This document shows, one piece after another, positions 1 through 11,390 of a DNA stretch of 64,000 bases. The notes beneath the pieces are model-generated. The model searched no databases, had not been told where the DNA came from, and saw only the letters and a program-made list of their open reading frames with translations. Where the stretch lies: the NCBI RefSeq assembly GCF_949628215.1, contig NW_027441293.1:125470-189469 (forward strand), read 5' to 3'. Position 1 is the first letter of the stretch. Every line of letters begins with the position of its first letter. The DNA comes from Phalacrocorax aristotelis. Its lineage: Eukaryota; Chordata; Aves; Suliformes; Phalacrocoracidae. Position numbers and translations under genes: made by a program.

Positions 1-2010
1 GCCGCTGGACTCTTTGACCCATACTCACCCCCGGCTTAGAAACGCTGTGCAGCACCCAGCCCCCTACTCTGGAGAAACCACTCACGTAGACAGCCATGTC
101 CTTTGGAGCTCTGCCGATACTGTCTCCAGGGAACGTTGTCCTGAAACGTGGTCCATGGTGACTGCTCTGGGAAGGATTGGCACAGACAGCTTGATGAAGG
201 CTTGTCCCCGACTTCCCAGCAAGGGCCAGCACTTTCCCGCATGGTTTTCAGGCTGGAAGGAGAAGAAGAAACTACGTTCACATGGAGAAGGGTGCCCTGG
301 CTCTCATTCCTGCTATGACCATCACAGGGTTAAGAACTGATTTGGCCAAGCAGCTCGGCTCTGAACCGCAGACGGTGCCTTCGGTCGGACCCTGCGGGTA
401 CCAAACAGAGAAGCAGCCGTGAGAATTCACAGGTCACAAGAGCACGTCAGTGGAGAAGCACTTGCATGGCAGCGAGCTGGGTGCGCTGCTTGAAGCAGCT
501 CTCTGGCCTCTCTCGGTGTGCAGCAACTCGCCAAGAACAAGCAAGGGATGGTGCAGCTGAAAGGCACCGGCCCAGAGCAGGTGGCAACTAGGGTCCCACC
601 TGGACAAGCCTTTCCTGTAAGGAGAAGCCATTGCTCCCCCCATTCAGTCCCACCTCCTCCCACTGGCACCAGCCAACTCTTCAACTTGTGCAGGCAGCTC
701 AGGGGCAGTGCCAGGACAGCTTGCAAACGCAGCGTGAGGCCCTCCAGCAGGGCAGGCTCTCAGCACCCGCTTGTGCTCACTAAGAGCCCCCGTGAGCTCA
801 CGCCCGAGACCTCTGCAGGCACCTTTTCCACTCTGCTTCCACGCCATGCTGACAGTTTTCACGATGACTGGGAAGACAAAGACTGCAGGACCAAGCGACC
901 CCGTTAGAAGCTCATCCAGAGGACCTGGGGCACTCCGGGGGAGAAAATACTCAGCAGGGAGAGACAGGAGGCGAGCAGGTCCATGCAGGAAGGCAGGAGA
1001 AGAAAGCTTCGAGGAGCAAAGGAAAGGGGAAAGGCAACGCTCACCAGCATCTTTGGTTCCTTCCCCCACAACTTTTGTTTTTCTGTTTCTTGGTGCTCCC
1101 ACGTCAAGAATAAGCTCAGGAGACCTCACATAATCCAGCACCGGCAGGGAATAGAAAAAGACTTTTCCTTTCCACATGCAGAAGAGATGCAGAGGCAGAG
1201 ACCAGCACCCAGCTGCTCCAGCCCCAGCCCTCTCCCACATCCCTGTTTCTTCTTGAATTCCTTAAGAGAGTTGGGTGTTGGCTTTGCAGCGCCTCTCTCT
1301 GCCTGCGGGCATTTGCTCAGTGGGAGGGAGGGTGGGGGGTTAACCCATCCCCTGCCCACCCCGCGGGTGGCTGAGCTGGGCTGGGGATGGCTTACGTCCA
1401 CAAACAGGTATTTTTTATGTTTAAGATAATATGATTCTATTTTTATAAAGAATAGATTTATTTTTTTACAAATAAATATTTTGAAATTATAATATTTGTA
1501 TTATGTATATGTCTAGGTATAATATCATAAACATATACACACATACATAGATATGTACCTACGTATCCCACCACAAATCCTCAGAGGGAAAGGGAAGGGG
1601 GTGTCAGGAGGGACTGGGATGCAGGAGAGGGGTGACATGACCCCAGGGGCCCAGGACTCACCGCAGTTCCTGCTCTCTGCACTGCCAGGCACATGGCACA
1701 GCTCAGGCACTTCTGTCTCTCTCTCTGTGTCTGTCTGTCCCTCCCTCCCTCCCTCCCTGTGCTGCAGCCCCGCTCACTCGACTGCCTTCCACCTCAGGGA
1801 ACCCACAGGTGCCTCACAGCTCACACGGGTCCCTCACAGAAAGGAGACCATAGCAACAGGCTGTAGGACAGACAGGGAGGAGTTAGAAAATACAGGCAGG
1901 GAGTCAGACAGAGATAGAAAGAAAAAACCAGTGATGGGAGATGGGAAGAGAGTAAAAGTAGCAGTTCTGGGCAACTGCCCCATTTCCTGATCACTGCCCA
2001 GGAACTGCTG
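1..2010. other. Unassigned non-coding sequence
   Basis: No recognisable gene was seen. Open frames here are short, overlap on both strands and lack convincing splice signals or family resemblance. Two low-complexity tracts stand out: an AT-rich stretch at about 1,415-1,560 and a pyrimidine tract at about 1,712-1,760 made of CT/GT and CCCT repeats. Confidence 0.5.
1712..1760. repeat. Pyrimidine-rich microsatellite
   Basis: A run of TCTC and TGTC units passes into repeated CCCT units. It is simple-sequence DNA with no coding signal. Confidence 0.75.
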
Positions 2011-2011
2011 C

Positions 2012-2812
2012 ACCGTATCCGATCGTCGCTCATGGGCTCTTCCCTGAGCCCCTCTGACCGTACGCCAGCAGCGTGGCATTATAACCTTGCCAGGCGCTCT
2101 CCAGCACTCCCTGACCATGATCACCAGAGACCTCTCTCTAACAAACCATCAAGTGCCTCCTCTTCATAAGCGAGCCACCAAATGCACACACAAGCACTGC
2201 TCTCTGCCAGGAGAGCCCTCACTAGCAGTTTAAATTAGCAATCAAGACTGGCAAGCACACTTGACAGCAACACTCAGTTCCAGGGTGACAAGACACATAG
2301 ATAAAATCTAGCCACTGCTTCACACCAGGAAAGTGATAAATGCCGGTCTTTTGCGTTACGCTGACATGGATGTTAATAACGGGAGATAAAGGAACTGACC
2401 GGCCTCCAGCTGCGTATTAGTGACAGCTGCTTCCAGCTGGTTCTTTGACTCAAGGCTTACCTGGCCCACGGAACTGCTGGATCCTGCAGAGATGAGCATG
2501 CCGTTCTCGTCCTTTCGGAAGCTCCTCTGAGACCAATAGGCTGGATCAGAAGCAAAGGCTTTCCTGTGCCCTGGATTCCTAGGGTCACACACGCCTGTGC
2601 TGCCGCTGTTCACAGAAGTCACACACCTGCTTCCCGCATCCTTCTCTCCCTGCCTATTAACATTACAATTGCAGCGTCAAACTACCAGCAATCAGGCTTT
2701 CACTAATAACTCATGGTTTCGTCTGGGTTTAGACCAAGTTCAACAGCAAGGCACAGCTTCATCTCCTAAGCACACCACAGAAGATGCTGAGGTGGGAAGG
2801 CTTGTAGATGTG
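2012..2812 (-). mobile_element. Interrupted ERV-related fragment
   Basis: Positions 2,012-2,058 match + strand bases of the right-arm ERV near 52,842-52,880 (around GCTCATGGGCTCTTCCCTGA). Positions about 2,613-2,812 match the bases that directly follow in the right arm (52,880-53,050), including a small internal indel. In the arms these two blocks are contiguous. Here about 555 bp separate them, so this is a third, older copy with an insertion. The strand is that of the pol reading frame in the arms. It is a fragment and not coding. Confidence 0.55.
2461..2605 (-). other. Possible orphan exon inside the ERV fragment
   Basis: On the - strand this 145-bp stretch is open and ends at a good donor (CCAG|GTAAGC, read from 2,461 downward). 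The bases before it end in AACAG, a weak acceptor. The frame has a protein-like composition (short motifs such as DPAYWSQRSF and FRKDENG), unlike most chance frames nearby. I do not recognise the family. It lies wholly in the block that interrupts the ERV-related sequence, so it may be a host gene piece carried in by rearrangement. It could also be chance. Confidence 0.25.
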
Positions 2813-5200
2813 GCTCATCTAGCCTAACCCACAGCCGCCTTTAGTGACGTATGCCTCGCTTTAGCTTTCGTTGTGCAGAACAATCCCTAGAGTCACACTG
2901 ATGCAGCCTGCTTGATTTCTGGGTGCAACAAGCCCTCAAATACCAGATTTGTGGTTTCCTAAGCACAACTCTGTTGGATCGGTCAGCTCCAAAACTTAAA
3001 AAGCTCAACTCACCTCAAAAATGTTAACTTGCGCCCCTCTCCTATTTTGGAATATCCAGACAGCGAAGCACCACGGAAGCCTTGTTCACCAGACAGTTGC
3101 CTGACAAACCCCTTTGTGACACAGAGCAGCAAGTCAACAGGAGCGCAGGCTGCACAAATTCAGTGCCTGGCAGCAACCTCATACAGAGCAGGAACTCCAC
3201 TGGCAGAAAACCTCTTCAGCTTCCGCTGGACTTAGGAAGGGACTTCCTAAAGCCTCTTTCCTCCACGGCTACCCCAGCAAGCAGCAGTGGGGCAGCAGTG
3301 GGGCAGCAGTGGAGCAGCGCTGCCCGGCTCCCCTCCTGCACCACTGACAAGCAACACAGCAGGCACGGTGCAAAAATCAGCCTCCACCAATGGCCCCGAG
3401 TGATCCGCATCAGAGATTCAAACGAAGGAACAGGGCAACGAAACCACAAACAGAAACACACTGTTTACTACCAAGGCGGAGCAGCCGGCATGGTGTGTGC
3501 TATCCTAAAGCGCTCTGAACATGAGGGACGCAGTTTCACCTCAAACACAGCAAGTGAAATCCACCTGAGGGTGGCACCCCAGCGCCTCTCAAGGGAGGCC
3601 AGCCGTGCAGCCGACCTGCTGAAACAACCAGCCAGAGAGCGCAGCGTGACCACAGCAGTGCCCAGCGCCTTACGAGACGCACTGCTGGTGCTGCTGCAGG
3701 GACAGGGTTTGTGTCCACTGGAACAGAGGCTGCCGTCAACCCAGCGGCAGCCACCAAACCCAAAATAACCCTTAGACCTGGTAGCATTGCCCCAGTCCAG
3801 GAACAAACCCTAAATCCAGACGCACCCCACACCTGGCTGCTCCCACCAGACCTAGCAGCATGCACCTGACACAGCAACACCCCCAAATCCTCAAGTTTCC
3901 CCCAAAATTGGCAGCAACCAGCAGACCCAGGCACACCCCCCAAAAACTGTCAGCGACCTGTCAGCACAATCAATAATTATACAGCTAAATAACAAAAGGA
4001 TTAGACAATACTTTGTCTTCACTGCCCCCCAATCCATTTTCTTTCCCTTATTTCTTTTTTTTTTTGCATTTTTAATTTCAGCTCGTTTTGCTTGTGATCT
4101 TTATATAAGACCTGCTTTTGTAGAAGCGTGAAAGGTCTCTGTGGTCCCTCTGCTCATGAATCCATTTGCTAAAATAATGTTTTTGAAATCCTCTTTTTTG
4201 AAAACCTCTGTTTTAGGTATCTTACTGACCAGTTCATTCATGTCTAATATTGAAAGCTTTTGAAAAGCAGGAACGGGTTCGGTTCTATACAGGACAGCGT
4301 TGCTCAGAAATGGACCCCAGTCCCTGCTGGCCTCAGCGACCCAGTGGCACACACTCCTGTTACCGGCTCATCTGGTGGCTGGCTGTAAAGAAATGTCATC
4401 TTTTTTGCTGTGGCTGGGGGTGGTGATGGTGGTGTTGCTGGTGTTCTGTCACACCTCTATAATCCATAAAGGAACAGAGACTTTAAGGTGTATCATGTTA
4501 CTGGTTTGACAGGACTTGCATGCTAGAGAAGAGTTGCTCAAGTGACTTGCTACTTTTACAACCTCTTGCTAGAAGGAGCAAGAGGGAACAGGGAAGGGTG
4601 TAGAGGAGGACTGGAGCAGCCCCGTAGCCGGTGTGTGCCGCCAGCATCGCCCTCGTACAGCCGTCTCGCCAGCAAAACGCAGGAGGAACAGAGCAGCTTA
4701 TGGCCACTGCACAAAGCAGCTGCAGCGCAGGAAGGGGAATTTAACTGCGAGGCTGTGGGGCACAGCCCGCGTGGTAGCCAAAGCCTCGCGGGAATCACGC
4801 GGAGATGTCAAGCTCTCTAAAGGACCCTGAGATATGAACAGGAAGAACTTAGCAATTGTTGACTTGGTATTTCTTGCAAACGGAAGCAGCTGATGGCTTC
4901 CTCTTTATTTGCTTCTAGTCCAGTCCTTGGGCCGATAGGCCAGACCTTGCAGCAGGGCATACCTGCTGGAGAAAAACTGCTAAAACCGCCTCTTTGTTGC
5001 TGCTCCTGTAACCAGAGCGATCGAATTAACCAACCATAGACGTTGCTATACTTCTTGTACAGCCTTATCCAACTGGACGTTAAGTCTGGGGACATGGAGT
5101 ATACCAATCAGTGCATTCTTTGATCTGCGTTTTAGTCCCTCGGTAATCATTAATGTGAACGAAACAATAGACAATGTGCTTCTGTCAGAAAAGGATGACA
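2813..5200. other. Unassigned sequence with local tandem repeats
   Basis: No gene was recognised. A short CAGCAGTGGGG tandem lies at about 3,282-3,315. From about 3,745 to 3,965 there is a C/A-rich degenerate array in which a unit of the type ...CCCAAA...ACCTGGCAGCA... recurs imperfectly at roughly 40-55 bp spacing. A - strand open frame at 4,101-4,352 was examined and not recognised. Confidence 0.4.
3745..3965. repeat. Degenerate C-rich minisatellite
   Basis: Several imperfect copies of a unit containing CCCCAAA, a run such as ACCTGGTAGCA, ACCTAGCAGCA or GGCAGCAACC, and CAGACCCAG-like steps follow each other. Divergence between units is high, so the array is old. The unit length is estimated by eye. 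Confidence 0.45.
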
Positions 5201-5201
5201 A

Positions 5202-5618
5202 AATGTGGTTTCGTGTAGTGGACTGAGAAAACTGGCCAGGACTGCCAAGATTAAGAGCCAAGTAGGTAAAAGGTAATTCCGACAGGGGGAGATCGCGACC
5301 ACCGACTCACGGACCACCACCGGCCCAAGTAATACCACCTACTCAAAAGAGAACAACAAAGAGGATAACTGAGTCTGCGCAGTAATTTACATACGGAACG
5401 AGCAAGTTTGTACCAATCGGTAGAAAGGACAATAATGAATATCTATGAATATGTAAATTTTTGATCTATAAATTGTACGGGAAAGGTGCGTAAGGTACGC
5501 ACGTTAGGAGCAGCGATCCCGCGTGCATCCGGCGCTGTGAATAAAGAATGCCTGCTCTTTAATACTAAATTGCTGTTAAAGAGTTGTTTCTGATTTTACC
5601 GCGTTTTTCGGTAACACT
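5202..5618 (+). mobile_element. Probable solo retroviral LTR
   Basis: A roughly 400-bp block has LTR architecture. It starts near a TGT (5,202 or 5,214), carries a TATA-like TCTATAAATT near 5,465 and the polyadenylation signal AATAAA at 5,540-5,545. A short U5-like tail follows and ends in GGTAACA near 5,616. Base composition differs from the flanks. No primer-binding site or gag/pol frame follows, and I could not see a target-site duplication, so a solo or truncated LTR is most likely. Family not identified. Confidence 0.4.
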
Positions 5619-5954
5619 CCTACCAGTCTGTCACGATCCACTGTCGGGCTGAACAATTTGGCAGAGGTTAAACCCCCTTGCTTTCCAACCGACCTCAGGG
5701 AATTCTGGGAGGTTGGGGGCGGCTGGGCTTAACTTCTGACTGACTCCAACGTGTTGCCGTGGCCACGTTCCTTCTACATTCTCGGGAACAGAACTAAGAC
5801 TCAAAACGGAATCAAAGTGCCAAGTCCCTTCATTTGGCCAGCGATGGAGACGCGAGAGAAAAGCAGAGAAAGAGAGAAAAAAGGGAGAAAGGGGGGAGAG
5901 ACAAAACGAGAGCGACACCAGAGTGTTGCAATAGCTACCGCCGCGGGTCTGGGG

Positions 5955-6078
5955 CGGTCCGTCCTTCCGCGCGGTCCCTCCTTCCACGGGGTCCCTCCCT
6001 CCGCGCGGTCCCTCCTTCCACGGGGTCCGTCCCTCCCCGCGGTCCGTCCCTCCGCGCGGTCCGTCCCTCCGTGCCGAC
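5955..6078. repeat. GC-rich 16-bp minisatellite
   Basis: About seven tandem copies of a unit close to CGCGGTCCGTCCCTCC, with variants TCCTTCC and CACGGGG. The array is CpG-dense and directly follows a purine-rich stretch (5,850-5,915, GAGA/AAAG). It is open in several frames only because the repeat lacks stops. Confidence 0.8.
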
Positions 6079-7038
6079 TGTGAGATTTGATTCTGCGCTT
6101 TTGAACAACTGAGGAGACGATAAGCAGTGAGTCACGTGTCTCTCTGATAATGTTTTCCTAGCGTAAGCTTACCTGGGGCTGGGGGCATGATATAATTCAA
6201 TAGGCTGGAAAAGGAGAAAGAGGACAGTTACCCTTTTTCCTTGTGGTAAAGCTGCACTTGAGCCTGAGCTCTCAAGAAACACTGCTGAGTTTATTTCAGT
6301 AAAACTGAAATCGAGAGGTTCTAAGGCAGTGTTGCAAAGCCCTTCAGGATTCAAGGGACACCTGGAGTTATAAACGTGAAACGCTCTTTTTTCCAGGTCA
6401 TAGACGTTAAATAAGTCCATCAATCGCTCTCTGAGAGCTTGCTTGCATATTTTTATGTATTTCAATATTGCTGGAAATTTTTTCAGTTTTCAAGTCCTTT
6501 AATGACGGTTCACGGTTTTTAGTATTTCGTATAAAACCAAGATGTTGCTGCTGACCCCACCTATTGAATAGTTGCGTGTTTTAATTGCCCAAGCCTCTGG
6601 CTGAGTATTCATGCCATTGAACGTTACTCACTGAAGGTGTGTGCGTGAGGCATGAATCCAACCTTCGTACCCAGGTGGCGAATAGGAGTTTCCCCAGGGA
6701 CGGATCCAGAGCAGGGAATTAAGCTCTCACTCTGCACTGCGCTTTGGAGGAGGAGCGGGTTTGTGCCCCTTCTCTGAGTGGATGGTGAGCTGAGGGGTGT
6801 TTCGCCCTTAGGGAACCTGAAGTTAAGCCAAAGAATGTCGAGTGAGTTCAAAACCCTGCCCAAGCCTTTGGAACATCCCGGCTCTATTCACTGAGGCAAA
6901 GGAGTATTTTAGTTGAGCAACACTTACGCTGGGTAAAATGAGAGGATGAGAGGCTTTTGCTGCTTCAAATACTCATGGAAATGTCATTTTAAACGTGGTT
7001 CTTCAGACGAGATAAGTCTGCACCTCTTTTCTTAGCAG
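6079..7038. other. Non-coding sequence upstream of RBBP6-like exons
   Basis: I looked here for the DWNN domain and zinc-knuckle exons expected before the RBBP6 exons at 7.04 kb and did not see them. No repeat family was recognised. Confidence 0.4.
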
Positions 7039-8292
7039 GACAAAACTTCTGAGCCTGTTCCCAGAGATAGAAAGAGCACAGGAATTCCGTGGAGTTCCAT
7101 GGTGGAGGTGAAAGATCCCAACCCAAAGGGTGCCGTGCTGACAAGCAGTGGGAAATATGCGATGCCAGCTCTTCCTGCGTAAGTATGGAATGAATTGGAC
7201 TGACCGAGCAGTGAACAAGAGAAACCACGCGCACAAGTGTGAGTGGCAATGCAACGGAACTGGCCAGCGCCTGCAGTTACGGGGGAGGAAGCACTGTCAC
7301 TGCGTCTTAATCTTAAAATCTGTGACACTGTCTAACGTCGCAGTAGGGTGGTCCCCGTGTTCATGCCCCTGGAAGCTGGTTAAACCTGTGCTGTGCTAAG
7401 AACGTGTATTTCTGCAAAGCATTTTGGTGGTGTTTGTAGCGGAGTTGTTCTCTTTGAGAGGTCGTTTTGGTTCTGTTTGATGTTGCAAAGGCTCCTTGCA
7501 AAACGTAAGAAATTGCCGCTGGACTGAGATGTCCTCCCCCTCTGACTTCTATGAACTCCCGTGTGTGGAAGAGACAGAACTTTTCCTGTTGCTGTAAATT
7601 AAGAAAACACTCCTGTGTGCTGAGAGGAGCGGCTGTTTTAAACTGCACTTGGTAGCACTTCTGTTTTGCTGCCATGGATCTCCTTCTGGAGAAGCTGTAA
7701 CACAGGCTCCTTCCCTTTCTAAAATGTAATCACTCAGAGACTAACTTGATCGGAGACTAACTTGGTGCTGCGCCTGCAATGTACATTTGCCGTCTGGCAA
7801 AGGAGAGGTGGGATTCATTTCACCTGATTTCTCGCTGTCAAAAAGTTATTTTTCTGGTCTGAGCTAATTTCTTGCTTGATCAAAGGAAAGGGAGAGTTCT
7901 GCAGCAGGAAAATTGTTCCCCCCTCCCTCTTCTGGTGTTGTGGCTCTAGAAGAGTAGTTTAATCTGAAGGCCTATGTTTTAGGAGGCGAATGTGGAGTGA
8001 GAAGAATTCCACCTGTTCTCTTCCTTTGATAAAATCCAAAGCTTGGAAGAGTTTTCTTTGACCCATCTTTAAACTTTTCTCTCCCACCAGGCCCTCTCCC
8101 CCTCCAGGGAAGCTTCTGTGCGAGGAAAGAAGGAAAAGCCTCCCTTTTTGCCAGAGGAGCCATCGCCCTCTTCTTCCTCCTCATCCTGCTCTGGTGATCC
8201 TAGTCCAGATGAGTTGTTGTGTCTCATTTGTGAAGATACAATGTCCGATGCCGCTGTTAGTGCCTGCTGTGGAAGCAGTTCCTGTGACGGAT
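7039..8292 (+). pseudogene. RBBP6: RBBP6-like gene fragment, two exons, RING cut short
   Basis: RBBP6 is a nuclear E3 ubiquitin ligase involved in mRNA 3'-end processing and p53/RB control. It has DWNN, zinc-knuckle, RING and long disordered regions. Exon A (7,039-7,178, acceptor TTAGCAG, donor GTAAGT) encodes the linker before the RING, with motifs KSTGIP, MVEVKDPN and SGKYAMP. Exon B (8,108-8,292, acceptor CCTCCAG, donor GTAAGT) encodes GKKEKPPFLPEEP and then the first RING half: DELLCLIC, MSDA and CCGSSSCDGC with the expected cysteines. The exon phases agree (2, then 1). The second half of the RING, the zinc knuckle and the DWNN domain were not found on either side in the window. The frame is intact, so a short transcript is possible, but as an RBBP6 it is a fragment. 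Family assignment is from remembered RBBP6 sequence and is strong. Confidence 0.8.
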
Positions 8293-8700
8293 GTAAGTGC
8301 AGCTCCCGTGGTTGTTACTTCAAAACATCACATCTGATCTTCTGAAAGCAGAAAGAGGAGATCAGGGAATTACTTTGTCACCAGTTCTATTTAAGACTTA
8401 AGCAGAGCCTGAATAGGAAAGGACTTGTCTCACTTAAAGGGAAAAAAGGCAGGAAGCTTTTTTCCTTTTTTACGTATGTAGTTAAATCCTCTTGACAGGT
8501 GGAAGGAGGAGTTTGAGAAGAGAGCCTAACTGCGCAGGTGATTACAGTATTAGATATCAAACGCGTTTGGTTTGTCCGCAGCCCTTTCCCTCACACAAAA
8601 TTATAGAGCCATCTCTGGTGCCTTCCTGTGGTCTGCAGCCAACGGGGAGCTGGGCATTTCATCCACACTCTTCTCCACGGGAGAGGTGGTTAAAAACTTC

Positions 8701-8890
8701 AGAGCTGTGCTGGTTGTAGCTGGGATAGAGTTAATGTCCTTCAGCGTCGCTGGCATAGTGCTGAGGGCACACTGATGTTTCAGCTGCTGTTAAGCAGCGG
8801 CTCCGTGTCGCTAAGTAGCGCCTCTACTAGTCAGGGGCCTCTCCAGCTTCCCGAGCTCTGCCCGACAGGTATGAGTGGCAGCACCAGGGA
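8701..8890 (+). mobile_element. ERVL-type LTR fragment
   Basis: The block starting GAGCTGTGCTGGTTGTAGCTGGGATAGAGTTAA resembles the internal portion of avian ERVL LTRs, which share the GCTGTGCTGGTTGTxxCTGGGATAGAGTTAA stretch. It is cut at both ends and runs into a short CAGTCGGCCAG tandem (about 8,968-9,010). Recognition is from memory of the family. Confidence 0.5.
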
Positions 8891-11383
8891 CCCCTCTGCC
8901 CGCCCAGCTCCATCAGGGGTGATGCCCAGGTGCGAGGGCAGAAGGAGGACCCGAGCCGTGCGTCAGTTGGCCAGAGTGAGTCGGCCAGCATCAGTCGGCC
9001 AGCATCACCTGCCCGGACTCAGCTGGCTGGCGCCAGTCAGCGTCAGCATCTGTTGTCGGGAGTCAGTCAGGACTTAATCCTGTCGGCACCGCTGACCCCC
9101 CGTCTGGGGTGTGGGGCTGAGCGCGGTGGTTCAAGTGCCGCCTTAGGCCCGTCAGTCAGGGTGGCTGTGTCAGCCTTGGCTGGCAGCTGTCACCTGCGTT
9201 TGGGCACACGGTGCCGTGTCCTGCTCTGCTGAGGGCGGCTCCTCATTCCCTGCCTGCTTCAGCTCGTTTTCCTGCATCCACATGCCTGGGGTTTGCTGGT
9301 TTAAGGCAGTGAAACGAACTTAATCAGGCTTCCCTTAACTTTGTGTCTTCTGCCTAGTGAGCCGTCGGACGGAGCTTTGGAGGAAGAATGGTGACAAGCC
9401 CCTGCTGGTGTGGTGGTGTTTTACTGGTGTGGAGGAGAGGATACTTCAGTTGGTCGGAGCGAGTCCCCAAACCCCTGGGCCTGTCGCGTGGGCTGCCAAC
9501 GTTTCCGCAGTTCCCCTCGTCGGGCGGCTGTTTGCAAGGGGTGTGTTTGAGCACTGGGGGTTCAGCAGCCGCCGGGCCCTGGCCCTGGGCAGCCTGCTCT
9601 GGGTGACCCTGCCTGCGCAGGGGCTGGACCAGCTGCCCCCAGGGATTCCGGAAGGCCTTTCTCTCCCTTGTGACTCCGTGACTCTGGAACCGGTGCTGCG
9701 AGGGGCCAGCGCTGTGGGAGCACTGGGAACGTTGTCTTCGCTGGGCTCTGCCTCTGTCAGGACGGCTGCGTGTGTGCTCTGCCCTGAGACACTCGGCGCC
9801 TGCGCCCGTCTGTCCAGGTACGCCAAGCAGTGTGCAACAGAGCACACTTTCAGGAGTGACCTGAGGAGCTTTTGCTAGCTTGGCCGCGTTGGAGAGGGAC
9901 TGCAGCTCCTGCATGCAGGAATAGTCGTGTTGGAGAATAACCATAGGAGGCAGCTGGGTAAAGTGGCTCTAGTGTCAAACGCTGATGTGTCTCAGGTTTG
10001 GGTTTTTTCATGTAAAGGGAAATGAAATCTGTGGTCTGCATCAGATACGGGATCGGGGCTGTTGGGGGCTGTATTTCTGGGGAAAATGTCACTGAACCAG
10101 TCATTAATAGTGATTCAGAAAGCTCTATAATTGTGATCTTTCCCTGCTGTTCAACAAAGCGGATGCTGTTTTTTCTCAACAGAGCATAGTTTTTCTTCCA
10201 TTTCTTCTTCTTTGGCTTCTTCCCACTCTTTGTCCTCTTTCCTTAGACAATGTGACCCGAGCAGTGTCAGGCAATGGTGTCCCTTCTCTGACCACCAAGT
10301 AACTAACGCTTCCCTGAGATCACTTTAGCTTCCACATCTGGCTGAGTGAAAGAATGACGCCCGTCAGCCTCAGCCTCCCTCCGTGCGAGAGTGAGCCTCT
10401 ACGTGCACGAGGGAGTCCAGAGTTGACTGAGAGTGCCTTGGGTGCTGCCCTTTCTAAAAGCAAAGGGGTTTCTTGCAGCTCTCCTTGCAAAGTGAGTGTG
10501 TGGTTTCACACGTGCATGAGCTAGCAGGACGGCTTACGGCCACAGAATGGAGATGGGCAAATCCCCTCTCCTTCTCCCCGGTGCAGTGTCCTGCCTCCTT
10601 CCTTGTGCCAGCTTTTATGCTTGCTGGCTCTCTCTGCAACCCCGTTTCACTCTCTAAGCTGGTGGGAAACTCTCTGCTCTTGTGGGTGCGTTCCCTGTCT
10701 GCTTGGGGAGTTAATGTGGCTCCTAAGGAGCTCTAAAACGTGTGCAGGTCAGGGCAAGGGAAGGCACAGGGATACAGGAGCAGAAGGAAGGAGCAGATGG
10801 AGAGAGGGGGGCAGCAGCAAGGCCTCTCTTTTGGTGGCACTGAAGTGAACCTGGTTTGTGATATCACGTCTTCAGCTGCGACTGACCGTATCTTTAGCTT
10901 TTCCTTCAGTAAGCCCGTAACATTGTTGGCCTTTGAATCTGACTTTCATGTACTACATGTCAGTCAACGGTGACATCCCAGAACACTGACTTGGCTGGAT
11001 GTGATTCTGCTCAAACATGTAATTTCTCAACTTGTTCTTTTTTGTTTATTTTCTGGAGCTTTTTAATGCAAAACTCGGTCTCTGACTCGTGCCGCCTTGC
11101 TTGACTTGACTCCAGTGTCTTGGGCTTTTTCCCCGTGTTGTTTATCCTGTCAATACCCCTGCGTCCCTTTTTGTTGGTGATCTCGTAGGCATCAGAAAAG
11201 CAAAGGATTCTCCTTTTGCTCTGCTGTGAGATCCAAACCTGTCCTGAGTGCCCTTTTGTTAAGGAAAAGAGCCGCAGGAGGTGGACGGGAGATTTTTCAC
11301 GGCAAAGGGATGAAAGTTCTGTCAATCTCAAAAATGTCGATGGCTGTCAGGAGCCTCTTTTTGCATTTTTTTCTCTATTCACA
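8891..11383. other. Intergenic or 5'UTR-intron sequence before the ELYS-like start
   Basis: No exon was recognised between the RBBP6-like donor at 8,292 and the acceptor at 11,384. It includes a short tandem of GTCGGCCAGCATCA (about 8,968-9,010) and a GC-rich block at 9,350-9,880 that is open on both strands. The promoter or first non-coding exon of the ELYS-like gene may lie here, but none could be fixed. Confidence 0.4.
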
Positions 11384-11390
11384 GTGAAGA

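Noticed and set aside
644-1240. 198-codon open frame on the - strand
   Set aside because: Overlaps long frames on the other strand, shows no recognisable domain, and crosses low-complexity sequence.
4101-4352. 83-codon - strand frame with a protein-like look
   Set aside because: I could not match it to any family or find splice sites that would make it an exon. Left unannotated.
9357-9878. 173-codon open frame on the + strand
   Set aside because: GC-rich block open on both strands, no family resemblance, no convincing splice context. More likely chance than a gene.
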